From contig JAACJK010000058.1 of assembly GCA_013368325.1 (NCBI GenBank), forward strand, positions 1,104,178 through 1,168,177: a DNA stretch of 64,000 nucleotides. Direction: 5' to 3'. Numbering within the stretch: position 1 is the first letter of the stretch; each line of letters begins with the position of its first letter. The notes beneath the pieces are model-generated. The model ran no database searches, was not told the DNA's origin, and saw nothing but the letters and a program-made list of their open reading frames with translations. This document shows, piece after piece, positions 22,620-34,060 of this stretch. This stretch comes from Ephemerocybe angulata (lineage: Eukaryota; Basidiomycota; Agaricomycetes; Agaricales; Psathyrellaceae). The position numbers were made by a program, and so were the translations under genes.

Positions 22620-25600
22620 TACGCGTCAACTATTCTCTTCATATGCGCAGTGCGAGGTTATACTGGGTGGGTCTCTTCATGTTTCATTTAACCACCTTTC
22701 TTATCACCATACCCTCAGACGGCGGAACCCCAATACACGTATCACTGGCATCATCGCTCGACGCACACTATTCGAACACCTGGACCGTTACAGGGCCCGC
22801 CATAGAGACGAAGGTCGTTCTCGGATTTTGGGGCAAGGCGAGGTACTCTTCACGATTTATTATCGGTCAGTTCGTGGGTCCGGAGCCAATAAAAGCAATT
22901 GGGACAAGGCGAGTTTCTCTTTTCTGTTGTCAGTCATTCTTACTACTAGGGGAGGTTTAGGTCAACAGGCGCGAACGGCAAGGGCAGCGGCGGGGGGAAC
23001 AGCAACGGCGGTGGAGGAGGAGGGGGCGGGGGCAAGAAGTCGTGGCCGTCGGTCGAGCAGAACGGGCCCTGGACCTGAGGCGATGTAAATGGCATCTGGT
23101 GTACGCATTCTGGACCCGCTATTACTCGAATGGCCCTGACTTTCTGATATGTAGCGTATCACCAGTACACGCCACTCATGGCTCATGCGTGATTTGTATG
23201 TGTCGTTGTGAGCTCGCTTCCCTTCTCTTTCTATCTGATTGGCGGCTCGTTATTATATTGTTCGTGCGCCTTCAAGCTTCATTTCTTCAATTTATGTGTA
23301 TTAGATTAGATTGTATTAGATACTGGTGAATATGACGCCCATCTGGCATTACCCATCTAATTTCTTCCTAATTTCAACTGCAATTGCCTGTGATTTCAGC
23401 GATTTTCCGCTGGTTAATTTGGTTGGCACCCCAGGAGGACGACAGCGGAAAATGACTGGTAGAATACTGGGGCCCCATCGGAAACCCGGTATGTATTCCT
23501 GGGGCCTCCCGGATGCTCGCAAAACGTCCCCGGGAGAACGGTCAAAATTCCAGTATTTCATGCCGGGGGAGTACTGGGACCACACCGGGCCTGCACTGGA
23601 GTGCATGTATAGGATGCCCAGGAGCTCCCAGTAGATTTCTCCTGGGGATCCAGTACTTCCCCAGGCGAAATCCAGTAGAAACCCAGTAGAAACCTACCGG
23701 AAAATCCGGTGGTTTCTCCTGGGCGCTTCCAGTAGAATCCCGGCATGAAATGCCGGGCACATGGTTCATGGTGCGAGGACGTGATATCATCCTACGCACA
23801 AGGCAGAATGGAGCATTCCTCGACCGAATTAGTGAACTCCACCCCGCGTACGTCCCTCTTCAATATCCACTGCTCTTTCCTCATGGAACGAATGGATGGC
23901 ATCAAGCACTCACTCTCGAAGGCGATGGGGCAGGGCGTGGAGGGGGAGATGATAACGAGGGCGAGAATGATGAGCAGGAAGACGGCCGGCGACTCACCCT
24001 CTGCCGCTATACATCCTACAGAATCATGTTTCGCCAGAACGAGTTCAATCTCTTGCTCCGTGGAGGTCGTCTCTTCAATCGCTACATCGTTGACATGTTC
24101 GCGGCCATTGACCAGCAGCGCTTGACCTGGATTGCCAACAATCAGTCCCAGTTCCGTTCTGCTCGGTTGAACAACCTCGAGGATGCCAATATGCAAGATC
24201 CCGATAACTTCACCCTCGACCAGATCGGCAAGGGGGCCTTTCTCCCATCATCGTACATTGGGGGCCCTCGCAACATGGGCCAGTGCTTCCAGGACTCAAT
24301 GGCTATTGCGCGGTACTATGGCAAGGTCGACCTATTCTTGACGATGACCATGAACCCCAACTGGCCCGAGATCGAGCGGGAGCTTCTCCCTGGCCAAACA
24401 GCATACGACCGCCCTGACTTGGTCGCCCGCGTGTTTCAAATGAAGGCTAAGGCGGTTCTCGACATGATTCACAAGGACGGTATCTTCGGTGTGAGCGTTG
24501 CGTATGTCTATACGATAGAGTTCCAGAAACGGGGGCTTCCACACATGCACTGTCTCATTTTCCTCCACCGTCGCGATAAGCTCCTAACGGCAGAAGCCAT
24601 CGACTCCTGTATATCCGCGAAATGGCCAGACCCCAATACCCAACCTCTCCTCTTCGAGACCGTGAAGAAGACGATGGTTCACGGGCCTTGCGGAGCTCTC
24701 AACCCCCGTGCACCATGCATGGTGGATGGAAAGTGCTCGAAAGGCTTTCCCAAGCCGTTCGTTCAGGGCACGCGTCTATCCAGAACAGGCTACCCCGACT
24801 ACGATCGTCCAGATGATGGCAGGTCTTATGAGGTTCGAGGGGTGATGGTAGACAACCGCTGGATCGTCCCTTATCCCCCATTCCTCTCGGCTCAATTCAA
24901 CTGCCACATCAACCTCGAATGCTGTATCAGCATAACCTCGATCAGGTACACGTTCAAATACATTCAGAAGGGTCCAGACCGAGGCGCTCTGGAGGTCGAG
25001 GGCGAGCAACCGAATGAGGTGAAGCGGTATCTTGACGGTCGCTACATCTCTCCCCCTGATGCGGCATGGCGCATTCTCCGTTTCGCAACCCACTTCAACC
25101 TTCCCAAAGTCCAGCGCCTCCAGATTCATCTTCCTGGCCAACAGAATGTCGTCTACCGTGACGATGCTGATCCTCAAATCGTTATTGCACGCGGCGCACA
25201 GAAGGAGACCACGCTAACCGCCTTTTTCAAGGCCAACGCCGACCCTGGCCCCCTCGGAGAGCTCGCAAGGATGCTTACATACCAGGAGTTCCCCCAGCAG
25301 ATGGTGTTCCTTAAGCCGCAAGGGAAGTGGAAGATCCGGGAGCGGGACTTTGCAATTGGCCGCATGTACTTCGTGAAGCCGACTGCAGGTGCGATCTTCT
25401 ATCTGAGAACGCTCCTTACTGTCGTTAAAGGTGCTACATCGTTCGAGGATCTACGCCGTGTCCCTGGACAGCTCCAGCCGTGTGCAACATTCTACGATGC
25501 CTGTGTTGTTCGTGGACTACTGGAAGACGACGGAGAGTGGCGGCTGTGTTTGCAAGAGGCGTCAGCGATGCAGGTGGGGACCCGCCTCCGCCATCTCTTT

Positions 25601-27486
25601 TCGACTCTTCTCCTCTTCGGGGAACCATCATACCCTGGGCGGCTTTGGGCGGAGTTTGCGCCCGATATCTGCAGTGACCTCGCCCATCGCATACGCGCCA
25701 TGCCCGCTTTCCGTCAGCTACAGGTCATCCCCCCTGCTCATGTCCACGACTATGGCCTCTACCTGTTGGATAAGCTCTTACAGCAGGCTGGGCGTTCTCT
25801 AGCCGAGTGGGAGAACATGCCTCAATGGGAGCTTCCATGGAACGACCATGCCGACTATGCAGCGAACGAACTCATCGCCGATCAGCTCAGCTATGATCGC
25901 AACACTGAGCTTCAGGACTTCAACCTCAACCATGCACGTCTCAACCCAGGTCAACTCGCTGCCTTTGACATGATGTTCGAGGCCATTGATCAACAGGTGA
26001 GCCGTGTCTACCTTCTGAAAGGCTCAGCAGGCACCGGCAAGACTTTTCTGTACAACACACTCTGTTCGCGGGTCCGAGCCGAGGGCTGGATCATCCTCTG
26101 CGTCTCCTCATCTGGGATCTCGGCCCTGCTGATACGTGGAGGTCGCACCGCTCATTCCATGTTCAAGATTCCCATCGACGGACTTCAGGCGGGTTCTATC
26201 TGCAGTATTGGAAGGGGAACAAATCGCGCAGAGCTCATGACTCACGCGCGTGCTATCATTTGGGACGAAATTAGCGCCCAGCATCGATTTGCCGTCGAGG
26301 CCGTCGACAAGACGCTTCGTGACCTCCGAGATTCCCAGCTTCCATTCGGTGGGATCACCACCATTCTTGGCGGTGACTTTCTTCAAACGCTTCCTGTTGT
26401 ACCCGGTGGCGGTCGAGAGGAGATCGTGAGCGCATGCGTCCAACGTTCATATCTCTGGCCCGACGTCCAAATACTCTCCCTCAACCAGAACATGCGATTG
26501 GAGGCTGCCGGTGATGATGAGACCCGTCGCTTTGCCGACTGGCTGATGGATATTGGGCATGGAAGGAACACGGATCCTGATGGAAAGGTACATACCCTTT
26601 TGATTCCCCCTTCATCGTCCTTCTCCCTTTTGCTAATGCTTCGATTTAAAGGTCACCTTTGACGATGACATGAGATCACCCTCCGAGGAGTCCTTGATCA
26701 GTGCGATATATCCCGGAATCAGTGGTCCCTTGATCCCCCCTCCCGACTACTTTACGGATCGCATGATCCTCGCTCCAAGGAACGTGGATGTCGCTGCCCT
26801 GAATCAGACAATTCTCGACCAACTTCCAGGGCACGAACACCATTACTTTAGTGCAGATACTGTGGTGGATGAGCCGGGGGTCGATAACCAGCACCGGGGC
26901 CCTATACCTGCCGAAGTCTTACGCGCTATCACTGGCTCTGGCCTTCCCCCAGGTGAACTCAATCTCAAACATGGGTGTCCGGTGATTCTCCTGCGAAACC
27001 TGAACCCAGGATTAGGTCTCTGCAATGGCACCCGCTTGGTGGTTACTCGCATGGGGAACAAAGTTGTAGAGGGCAGGATTTTAGGTGGGGAGCATAACGG
27101 CGAGCTCGCCTTCATTCCGCGCATTGCCATCATCCCATCCGAAACTATCGGCGACATCACATTCACTTTCAAGCGTCGCCAGTTCCCTTTGCAGCTCGCT
27201 TTCGCCCTTTCGATCAACAAAGCCCAAGGCCAGACAGTTCGCCATGTCGGACTCGATCTTCGATCTCCTGTATTCTCGCATGGTCAACTTTACGTTGCTC
27301 TCTCTCAAGTCACCTCTCCACGTAATGTTCGCATCCTTCTTGATGATGATGTCCCTTACGCCCCCAGTAGGACACCCAACGTAGTGTATACTGAGATCCT
27401 TATATAATATAGTAATAGATTTGTTGTCTTCTTCTCTACAGAGCCGTCTGAACTCCTCTTTCACTTACGTTCATGGGATCAGACCA

Positions 27487-27645
27487 TTGCTATCAGCCTG
27501 CCGGTTAGCCCGACCCATCTCCCAGTCCTGACTCCTCTTGGATCCCCTTTTTTCGTGTTGCTATTAGCCCGCCAGTTAGCCCCAACCCATCTGTCCTCCT
27601 CTTGAATCCCCCTTTTTCGTATTGCTATTAGCCCGCTGGTTAGCC
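27487..27645 (+). repeat. Tandem repeat upstream of the second Helitron gene
   Basis: Two and a third copies of a 63-71 bp unit, each beginning TTGCTATTAGCC or a close variant, with GTTAGCCC and CTTTTTTCG-like parts. It lies between RepHel and the next ORF, in the 345-bp intergene that would hold its promoter. Confidence 0.75.
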
Positions 27646-27752
27646 CACATGATGAGTATTTAACTCAGGAACATTTTTCCCATCCAGCACCCTCATGAAC
27701 TTTCTACCCCATCGTCTTTCCCTCCACTTGCATCTATTGTGCTTCCTTGGCG

Positions 27753-29249
27753 ATGCCTGTGACTCCTTATTCCAATGCCGCGTTTCGCACCCCAAAGCCC
27801 TCAGTCCCTGCTCCGTCGACTCCTTTCGACGGCCTTTGCACTTACACCGGACTTGCTATCCTTGCGATGCCCATCGAAGGAGGCAAGCCTAACGTCCTCC
27901 TGTTCGATGCACAGATCTGGGTTGGCAATGGACCCACCGGAACTGCTGACCCCAGCCCAGAGAACTTTATTACTGGCCAGCTCGCATACTACAACGCCAA
28001 CAATACCACTTTTTACGAAGAGCCCACCTTCTTCAACATCACTTGCAGTGTACGTCTAATTCTTCTCTCTTTTAATTGTTCTAACCAATGAACTGTTTAG
28101 TTCGCTGCGTACCACCGCAATATGATCAGCGGCGAGGTGGATGTTGCTTCCGATGGAATCCAGTTCTGCGGTGACATCGAGATGGTGTGTATCATCCCCT
28201 TTGACTTTACCTCCCAGGCTGATGCCATCTATTCACTGTTTCAGCTTCTTCCAATCGGTACATACGAGAGCACTACTGTAGATGAGAATAGCGACGGCTT
28301 TCCCTGCGGGCACTTCTCCGTCGATGCCGAGCAGGGAGGCATGATCTTTGCATCCGGCTTGGCTACGAAATGCGATCGCGACAAGAACACGTTCTCGATG
28401 AACCTCTCGATCTACATTGGGGGAATGCAAAAGCAGGAGAACGTGCCTCGCTCTTCCATGGCCACCATCACCCTCCATTGTTTCTTTCCAGCCAACTCTC
28501 CTCGATGGAAGAACTCGAAACCCACTCCATATGAGCGCCGCTGTATATCTGTAGCCGGCCGCCTCACTGGCTTCGCCATGGCTCCCCCTAGCCCTAACCG
28601 TGGTGCCCCTCCTCCCCGCCCAACAACTTTCTCGGTCGAGATCTTGCACATCACGTTCCTCGGTACCCCATCTTCCACTGGCACCACCGCCGCTTCGCCG
28701 TCTTCGATCCCCAACACCCTTGATTCTCCAACTCCAGGCGCAGCAAAAGGACTCATTGCCGCGTATGGGAAGAAGAGAAAGGTCGCTCAGCCTACTAGCT
28801 CTGCTCAGCCTCTCACTCCTATCTCAGCCCCCTCACGAAATGCCAACACTCCTGCTCATGCCGCTTCAACTCATCCCACCACGTCTGGCAAGTCAGCCCA
28901 GCCCAGGAAAGCGAAGCCGGCGGCTACTGGGGACTTGCGCCGCACCACCCGTCGCACCGGTACAAAGCGCACACAGGACCAGGCAGAAATTGGCGACGAC
29001 GATGAGAACGAGGTCGCGGATAGCTCTTGCTTCCGGAGCAGACTGGTGATGAGGAGCTCGAATATGTCGATGACCCCAATGCGAAACCACTGGAGCAGGC
29101 CAGTGCTGGTGCGGCTTAGTAGAGTATACCTATTTCTTCTTTTACACATGTGCTACATACCCACTGCTATATACCCTATACTATCGTTTGCATTCCCGAT
29201 TCGCGCCCACTCTGATATCAGGTGCGTGCGAAGCACGGGTACATTCTAG
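27753..29249 (+). CDS. Second Helitron gene, OB-fold-like protein of unknown function
   Basis: Exon 27753-28049, then 28101 onward; a further 60-bp GT-AG unit at 28183-28242 may be an intron or in-frame coding. The N-terminal ~270 residues have alternating beta-type stretches (GLAILAMPIEG, LFDAQIWVG, ERRCISVAGRLTGFA, FSVEILHITFLG) that look like an oligonucleotide-binding fold, as in replication protein A-like proteins carried by some Helitrons. A basic, Ser/Pro-rich tail follows, then an acidic segment. Near 29020 the protein-like frame seems to move by one base: the other frame ends in a sensible acidic tail with a stop at ~29118, whereas the open frame runs on and stops at the TAG inside the terminal CTAG. 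The true C-terminus is therefore unclear, and the OB-fold is inference. Confidence 0.6.
29225..29249 (+). other. Helitron 3' terminus with hairpin and CTAG
   Basis: Five-base-pair stem CGTGC/GCACG with GAA loop, then GGTACATT, then CTAG, followed by T. Confidence 0.85.
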
Positions 29250-29267
29250 TAGACTGTATTAATCTGG

Positions 29268-31347
29268 TTAAATCTTGAACCCTCCAGCGAGTCCCATGAC
29301 GTTCTCGGGATCAACTCGCCTCTTGATCGCTCTTAACCTCGGCAAGTTACTCCCATAGAGTCTGACGAGCGGAGTATCTCCCAATACATAGTTGGGGTAT
29401 AGAGGCGCAGTTATCACATCATCGTGTCCCTCGGCAACTAATTCATCCTCCAGAGCTTTCGTTACCCGTTCGATTGCGGCCTTAAAGAACCCATCCTCGC
29501 TCGGATCGCTCCATTCAATACCGATAGCCATGGGACAGTACACCTTCGAACGAGTGTAAGGATATGCAGAGGAAGTGATGCTGTGGTCCAACATAGTGGA
29601 AACGAAGGGTTCAGGGTTCAATCGGAGGGACATGAAGGACTTCGATGCCGAAGTAAGTTCTGTGCCCACTGACTGGATTCGTGGGACGAACAAGGTGTGA
29701 GAATGAGGTGCACAGTAAGAAAAAGTCCGTTATCTACCTGTGCAAGGTCGTTCACAAGTTTGAGAAATTTCGTTGAGTGTGCATCGTGCGGAACTGGAAC
29801 GGTCGAGAAATAGGTTCTGCACTTTGTATCAGTGCTTGCCTCTTGCTCCGCGTTGGGAAACTCGACGTACCGCGCTACATGTGCAGAAACTCCGGTACTG
29901 ATACCATTGAAGAAGGATAGATAGCTTTGAGATTGAATCGTGTGTTGCGCTGACGGGATATTCAATATGTCATCAAATATTCCAGGTGGGGGTGAAGGTG
30001 CGTTATAGAACACGACTGTCCCCACATTAACCTAAATTATAGCTTAGAATCTCAATGATTTCGAGGTAAAGTTCAAGGCTTTACCGATCCGTTTGAAAAT
30101 ATAACTCCAGTTGAGAACATTGCCTTGGGGTCCTTTACCTCGTTAGCCATCTTCGAGGTCACGGCGGCAACTTCTGAGAATACTGTTGGGTCTGCATATG
30201 CGATGATTCCGCCCTGCGAGTGGAGTTCTCAGTATCTACCTAGGAGACGTTAAATAACTTAACGGCTTGCCCATATTCGTCCTTGTGGAAACGTCTTCAG
30301 AGTGATCTTTGTTACGACGCCCTAATTGACGGGTCAGCGGACTCAGGATTGTACCGCGGCCGCGATAGAGATCATCGTACGCACATAGTTGTTCTGCGCC
30401 CCTCGGAGAGCGAAGAAAAGGTCAGGTTCAGTCTTTTGATCCACCTGTACCACCTCTCCAGTGGGTTTCACGAGCTCGAAGGCCATTGCAGAGTCGAGCG
30501 TGAGACCGTACTCGTTCGTCTGGTAGGAGTATCCTGTGCGGTAGCAAGTCACTTCAATCAGGCAAGCGCAGATTACACCATTCGATTGTAAATCCACGTA
30601 CCTCCTCCGAGAGTAAATCCTCCAACCCCCACGCCAGCTGCTCTCCCACCGACAACATTGACTCCGTACGTATCCAGTGTCGTGTATACATCCTCCCATC
30701 GTAAACCTGTGCCAAAATCAACTGTTCGAGTCCCATTGCTGTATTCAATGGATCTAAAGCTTCGGAGAGAGATGTGGACACCCTTCGTTGACGAGAATCC
30801 AATATTTGCGGAGTGGCCTCCGCTTTGAACCTAATAGAACATAGAGTAGCTATCAATCGTCGTGGATTATTGAATTTGACAGTGATCTGCGTACTGCAAA
30901 AGGAGTCCTTGACCTTCCAACAATCTTCAGCTGAATGAAATAGGAGATTGACGTCAACTTGAATTAACAATTCAATAAGTGGGTATGAGGCACATACAAT
31001 CGTCCCAACATCATCGGGTGACTTGGGCTCCACTGCACATGCCGGACGCTCTCCGGCCGATTGAGCATAACGCCTTGTCAATTCTTCGTACGTGGTGGTT
31101 CCTAGGCGAGTGGCTGTTAAGACCCAGCAGTATTCGGGCTTCCTCGTTCTTCGAGTATGCAAGGCTCACCTGGGTAGTGCACATCGGACACGAACGCGAT
31201 CTTAGACGCTATCTCCGAGCAGATTACGGTATAGTTTGCAGTCGCACCGGCCCTTAGATCCTCAAGAGGGTGTGCGACGGTAAGGAAAGATGATGTGAGC
31301 CCGAGAAGAAAGCATATTCGAAGAGTTGATACCCCCCATGCCATCAT
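29268..31347 (-). CDS. Secreted FAD-linked oxidoreductase (berberine-bridge-like)
   Basis: About eight introns. A signal peptide (residues ~1-25) is followed by the FAD-binding PCMH domain: KPEYC-like start, RSRTPFAVQSGGHS (the His that binds FAD), GTGLRWEDVYTTLDTYG, VVGGRAAGVGVGGFTLGG, YGLTLDSAMAFELVKPTGEVVQVD and DLFFALRGAQNNYGVVTKITLKTFP. A substrate domain and a BBE-type C-terminus with NLPRLRAIKRRVDPENVM close it. The position where bicovalent members carry a second FAD-linking Cys (GGxC) is Ala (GGRAAG), so only the His link is expected. Members oxidise sugars, alcohols or alkaloid-type compounds outside the cell; the substrate here is unknown. It ends 18 bp from the Helitron. Confidence 0.9.
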
Positions 31348-31390
31348 CGTAAACAGTATCTAGAGTCTCATTACTCCTCAATACCGCGAT

Positions 31391-31400
31391 CCTTATATAT
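31391..31400 (-). promoter_or_regulatory. TATA box of the FAD oxidase gene
   Basis: The minus strand reads ATATATAAGG about 45 bp upstream of the ATG at 31347. Confidence 0.5.
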
Positions 31401-32053
31401 GGAGAAAGGAGTTACGAGAGCTCCACATTGGGCAAAGGTCTTCCGGCGGCCGTTGTGTATCCTGGAGGCCCACCACCTCTCGGCCGGAATTCAGTGGGTA
31501 CCTTCTGCGGGGAAGGAAGAAAGTGGTTGCAATAACGTTACAGTGTTGATGCTGCCGCTGCTGAAGAGAACATCCGCGCTCAAAGCTCCAGGACACTGAG
31601 TCACCATTTATCGCGTGTGGTCCAGGCTCGGCTTTGGACACTCGAAATTGATGCGGAACGAGCCCTTTGCAAGGGGTTCCGGGTCCTGTCTGTATTAGTA
31701 GGAAGCTGAGAGGGTGAGTAGAAAGTCTAATTAACGATAGGATTTCTCCAAATGGCAAATGCCCACCTGGATTATAGAGGAAGAAAACCGGCTTGTGGGG
31801 GGACGCCTAATCTTACTCGGTACGAGGAGTCCATTGGAAACAGATGGTATGGTTCTCCGCCGTCCGTCGACGCCGGTACCGGTACTAGTACTTGGTATAG
31901 AGGTCACAATCGGGTGCAATTGATATCATCCGGCCTTGTCGACATCACTGGAGGAGACCTGTGAACGAGGCGCCATTTTGTTCTCTCACTTCCAATTTCG
32001 TTCATAAGGGTAAAGCTCCCATTACTATGGACCCGTGCTATTCAGGAAACATT
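31401..32053. other. Intergenic, no gene seen
   Basis: Between the FAD oxidase promoter and the end of the DUF6533 gene. The open frames here have no recognisable content. Confidence 0.4.
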
Positions 32054-34060
32054 TTAGACTCGGTCATCCTTATCTTCAAGGTTGACATCTCTATCTGCCT
32101 TCCTCCGCCCTATACCTGCGTACTCTGTCATGTGCATTCCTGTTCCCATCGCATCCTGGCCCTTCCAGTCTTCACCGTCTTCCTCCAGTTGAGACTCGCT
32201 GTTTTCGGACCTTGGAGTATCGAACAGTATGGTGGACACAACCGAACGCACGCCAGGATCTTCCGTCTTGCGCATGTTGAGGAGGAGGCGCGACGCTATC
32301 ATTGGTATGGCAATTCGTTGTAAACTAGAAATGGTTATGATGAGTCATGGCATGGAAGGTGAGGGAAACGCGTTACTTTGCTAAAATTCTGGATTGTAAA
32401 TTAGGTTATCATCGTCGTGCTACGTGTGGTGATCTGCAGGGACTTACGTTCCAGGTACATTTTCGAAACCAAGTCTCTGCAGGTGCAAGAGGGTCGCTAC
32501 GTGTTAGTCGCGGGACTATACCACTTATTACGATACCTTACCAAATGGAATGCGTTCGTTATCGCGCTTCCGAGACGGATAACTGGGAAAGGGGTGAGAT
32601 GGGTCAAGGTCAATGTTAAAGGTAACGCACGGGCCAGTGAAACGATATACACGCCACTATCGCGCCTGATGGATTTCATCAAGGAGCCTCCATGGTCCCT
32701 CCTTCGGAAGATGAGCACCGCAAGGGCGAACAGGAACATGCCTATTGACACGTGAGGGCAGCATTGCACAATGGACGCCGATGTGTTGACACTTGGAGTG
32801 AGCACAAATATATTTCGGGCTAAAGAAAGGCTGCACGTACAGATTCCCTTAGCCAGTCCAACGTACCCAGCTACATCGACCCCGTGTAGCATTGGGTCTG
32901 TGATGTTCGGGGTTGCACCACCGCAGGCGTAACCGAGCTCCTGGTCAAATTGGTCGACAGGTCCCGCTGATTGGCACAGGTAAACGTCAATGGCCGACGA
33001 TAGGTATGTACCGAACTGCATACCTTTGTTCGTTGCTACGATATAATTGAACTGGGGCACGTAGATGCCTACAGTCAGTCCCTGTAAATGGAGAGAATTA
33101 TTAGCAGCATTTCTCTGACTGATTTCATATACCATAGTCCGCGAGGGTGTCACATACCACGTAGACGATCATGATCAGTGCAAGGTGCCGATACCTCGTA
33201 CCGAGAAGGGCATACAGGCACACAAGGACTACGACTGTGGGAATGTTTAGTGGCGAACAGCAGTTGTTTTGCGGAAACCTACTTTCTGATACAATGAGGG
33301 CGGTCCTCGATGTAACTGCCACGAAAAGAAATGATCAGGTTGTTGAATGTGTCGCTGAGCCCTTCAGCAATATCACGAGTATGGGGACTTACCATCGCTG
33401 GATATGAGGAATCCCGTACAGACCTAAATATAGTCGTTAGTGCATGAAGGTGGCTTTTATGTGGGTCATATGAGCCTACATCGACTGCTAGAGGCTGAAC
33501 GGGGTAGGTTTTGAGAATAACTGCGCGGGGACTATCGTTAGCATGGTCAGCATAGTGGCTGTACGAAGCGCACGTACCAGGAGAGTTCAGTGTGATCCAG
33601 GCAAGTGGCGCGTATCTGAGCAAAAGGTAAACGACCTTCCCCGTTCTCCACCGTGACGACCAGATTGCCGAGACCTGCATAAGAAACAGTCAGAATATCA
33701 GTTATAGGGACAGATTCCGGGTAACTTCGCCAGCTTACCTCCTCTGCCAACGTCGTGGTATAGTAGTGACACTTCCACAAATTCTGAATGTCAAACGTCT
33801 GTATTCACGGATGTCAAAGCATGACGACTCACACAAGCAGTAGAAAATCCGACTGGAATGATGTGATCGAGAAGTCAGTCCGTGCAGCTCTGGATCTTGA
33901 GCGGATGGCCACCTACGCGAGATATACTGGAGATTACCGAAACACTGCATCAGCCATATGCTCCCTGCCACAGCTCCGCATAGTCCATACTTACTTCGTC
34001 TACTGAATATGCATGAACAGAGCTGATTATTTCAGCAAGCTCCTCCGGTTCAAGACTCAT
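32054..34060 (-). CDS. DUF6533 seven-helix membrane protein
   Basis: Many short exons. Starting at the ATG at 34060 (MSLEPEELAEIISSVHAYSVDE), the next exons join as YISLGFSTACNLWKCHYYTT, then TLAEEVSAIW and SSRWRTGKVVYLLLRYAPLAW, which is the DUF6533 signature (YD-x-LLT-x-xEV-x-x-IW, then W-K-x-L-x-LLNRY). Later exons give further helices with LYALLGTRYRHLALIMIVYVV (the ALYG segment of the family), LTVGIYVPQF, and the usual C-terminal SRLLLNMRK in the last exon with a stop at 32054. The exact joins in the middle (32.5-33.5 kb) are not certain, so the length (about 350-400 aa) is approximate. The family is abundant in mushrooms; function is unknown, and receptor-like roles are a guess. Confidence 0.75.

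Larger units (their letters stand above)
21855..23773. mobile_element. CACTA-like non-autonomous DNA transposon in RepHel
   Basis: Ends are CACTATGAG on the left and TGGTG on the right (complement CACCATGAA). The terminal inverted repeats match over ~35 bp with few mismatches, and both carry GCCGGG. The target CGA is present on both sides (21852-21854 and 23774-23776), the 3-bp duplication of the CACTA (CMC/EnSpm) class. Subterminal DNA is repetitive: TACTGGG/CCAGTA-type motifs recur many times at 23540-23740 and near the left end. No transposase gene is visible; the middle holds only short open frames and a CAC repeat. Confidence 0.85.
20232..27407 (+). pseudogene. Helitron RepHel transposase, split by a CACTA insertion
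   Basis: Exons 20232-20325, 20379-21077, 21130-21854 with 23777-26587, and 26652-27407 keep one frame once the inserted element is left out; without it the product would be about 1,694 aa. Order: proline-rich N-terminus with VFGPP-type repeats; a CPHC/H zinc finger (CPHCHALHW); the Helitron Rep domain with the HUH motif (GLPHMHCLIFL) and the tyrosine region (IRYTFKYIQKG); a PIF1-type helicase with Walker A GSAGTGKT, WDEIS and GGDFLQTLPVV, ending with KAQGQT and YVALSQV. This protein nicks and replicates the element by rolling circle. Everything is intact except for the 1,919-bp insertion plus target duplication, which breaks the gene just before the conserved DIILR segment. Confidence 0.9.
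20232..29249 (+). mobile_element. Helitron, RepHel plus a second gene
   Basis: The RepHel gene (20232-27407) and a second gene (27753 onward) are followed by a Helitron-type 3' end: a short GC hairpin (CGTGC GAA GCACG) ten bases before CTAG at 29246-29249, with T as the next base, as expected for insertion between A and T. The 5' TC end is not placed, so the true start lies left of 20232. The end is 18 bp past the stop codon of the FAD oxidase gene. A CACTA-like element has landed in RepHel, so this copy is probably no longer autonomous. Confidence 0.85.

Noticed and set aside
22558..23088. His-rich open frame inside the CACTA-like element
   Set aside because: The His run is a CAC microsatellite; the rest has no known family. 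A captured gene piece cannot be excluded.
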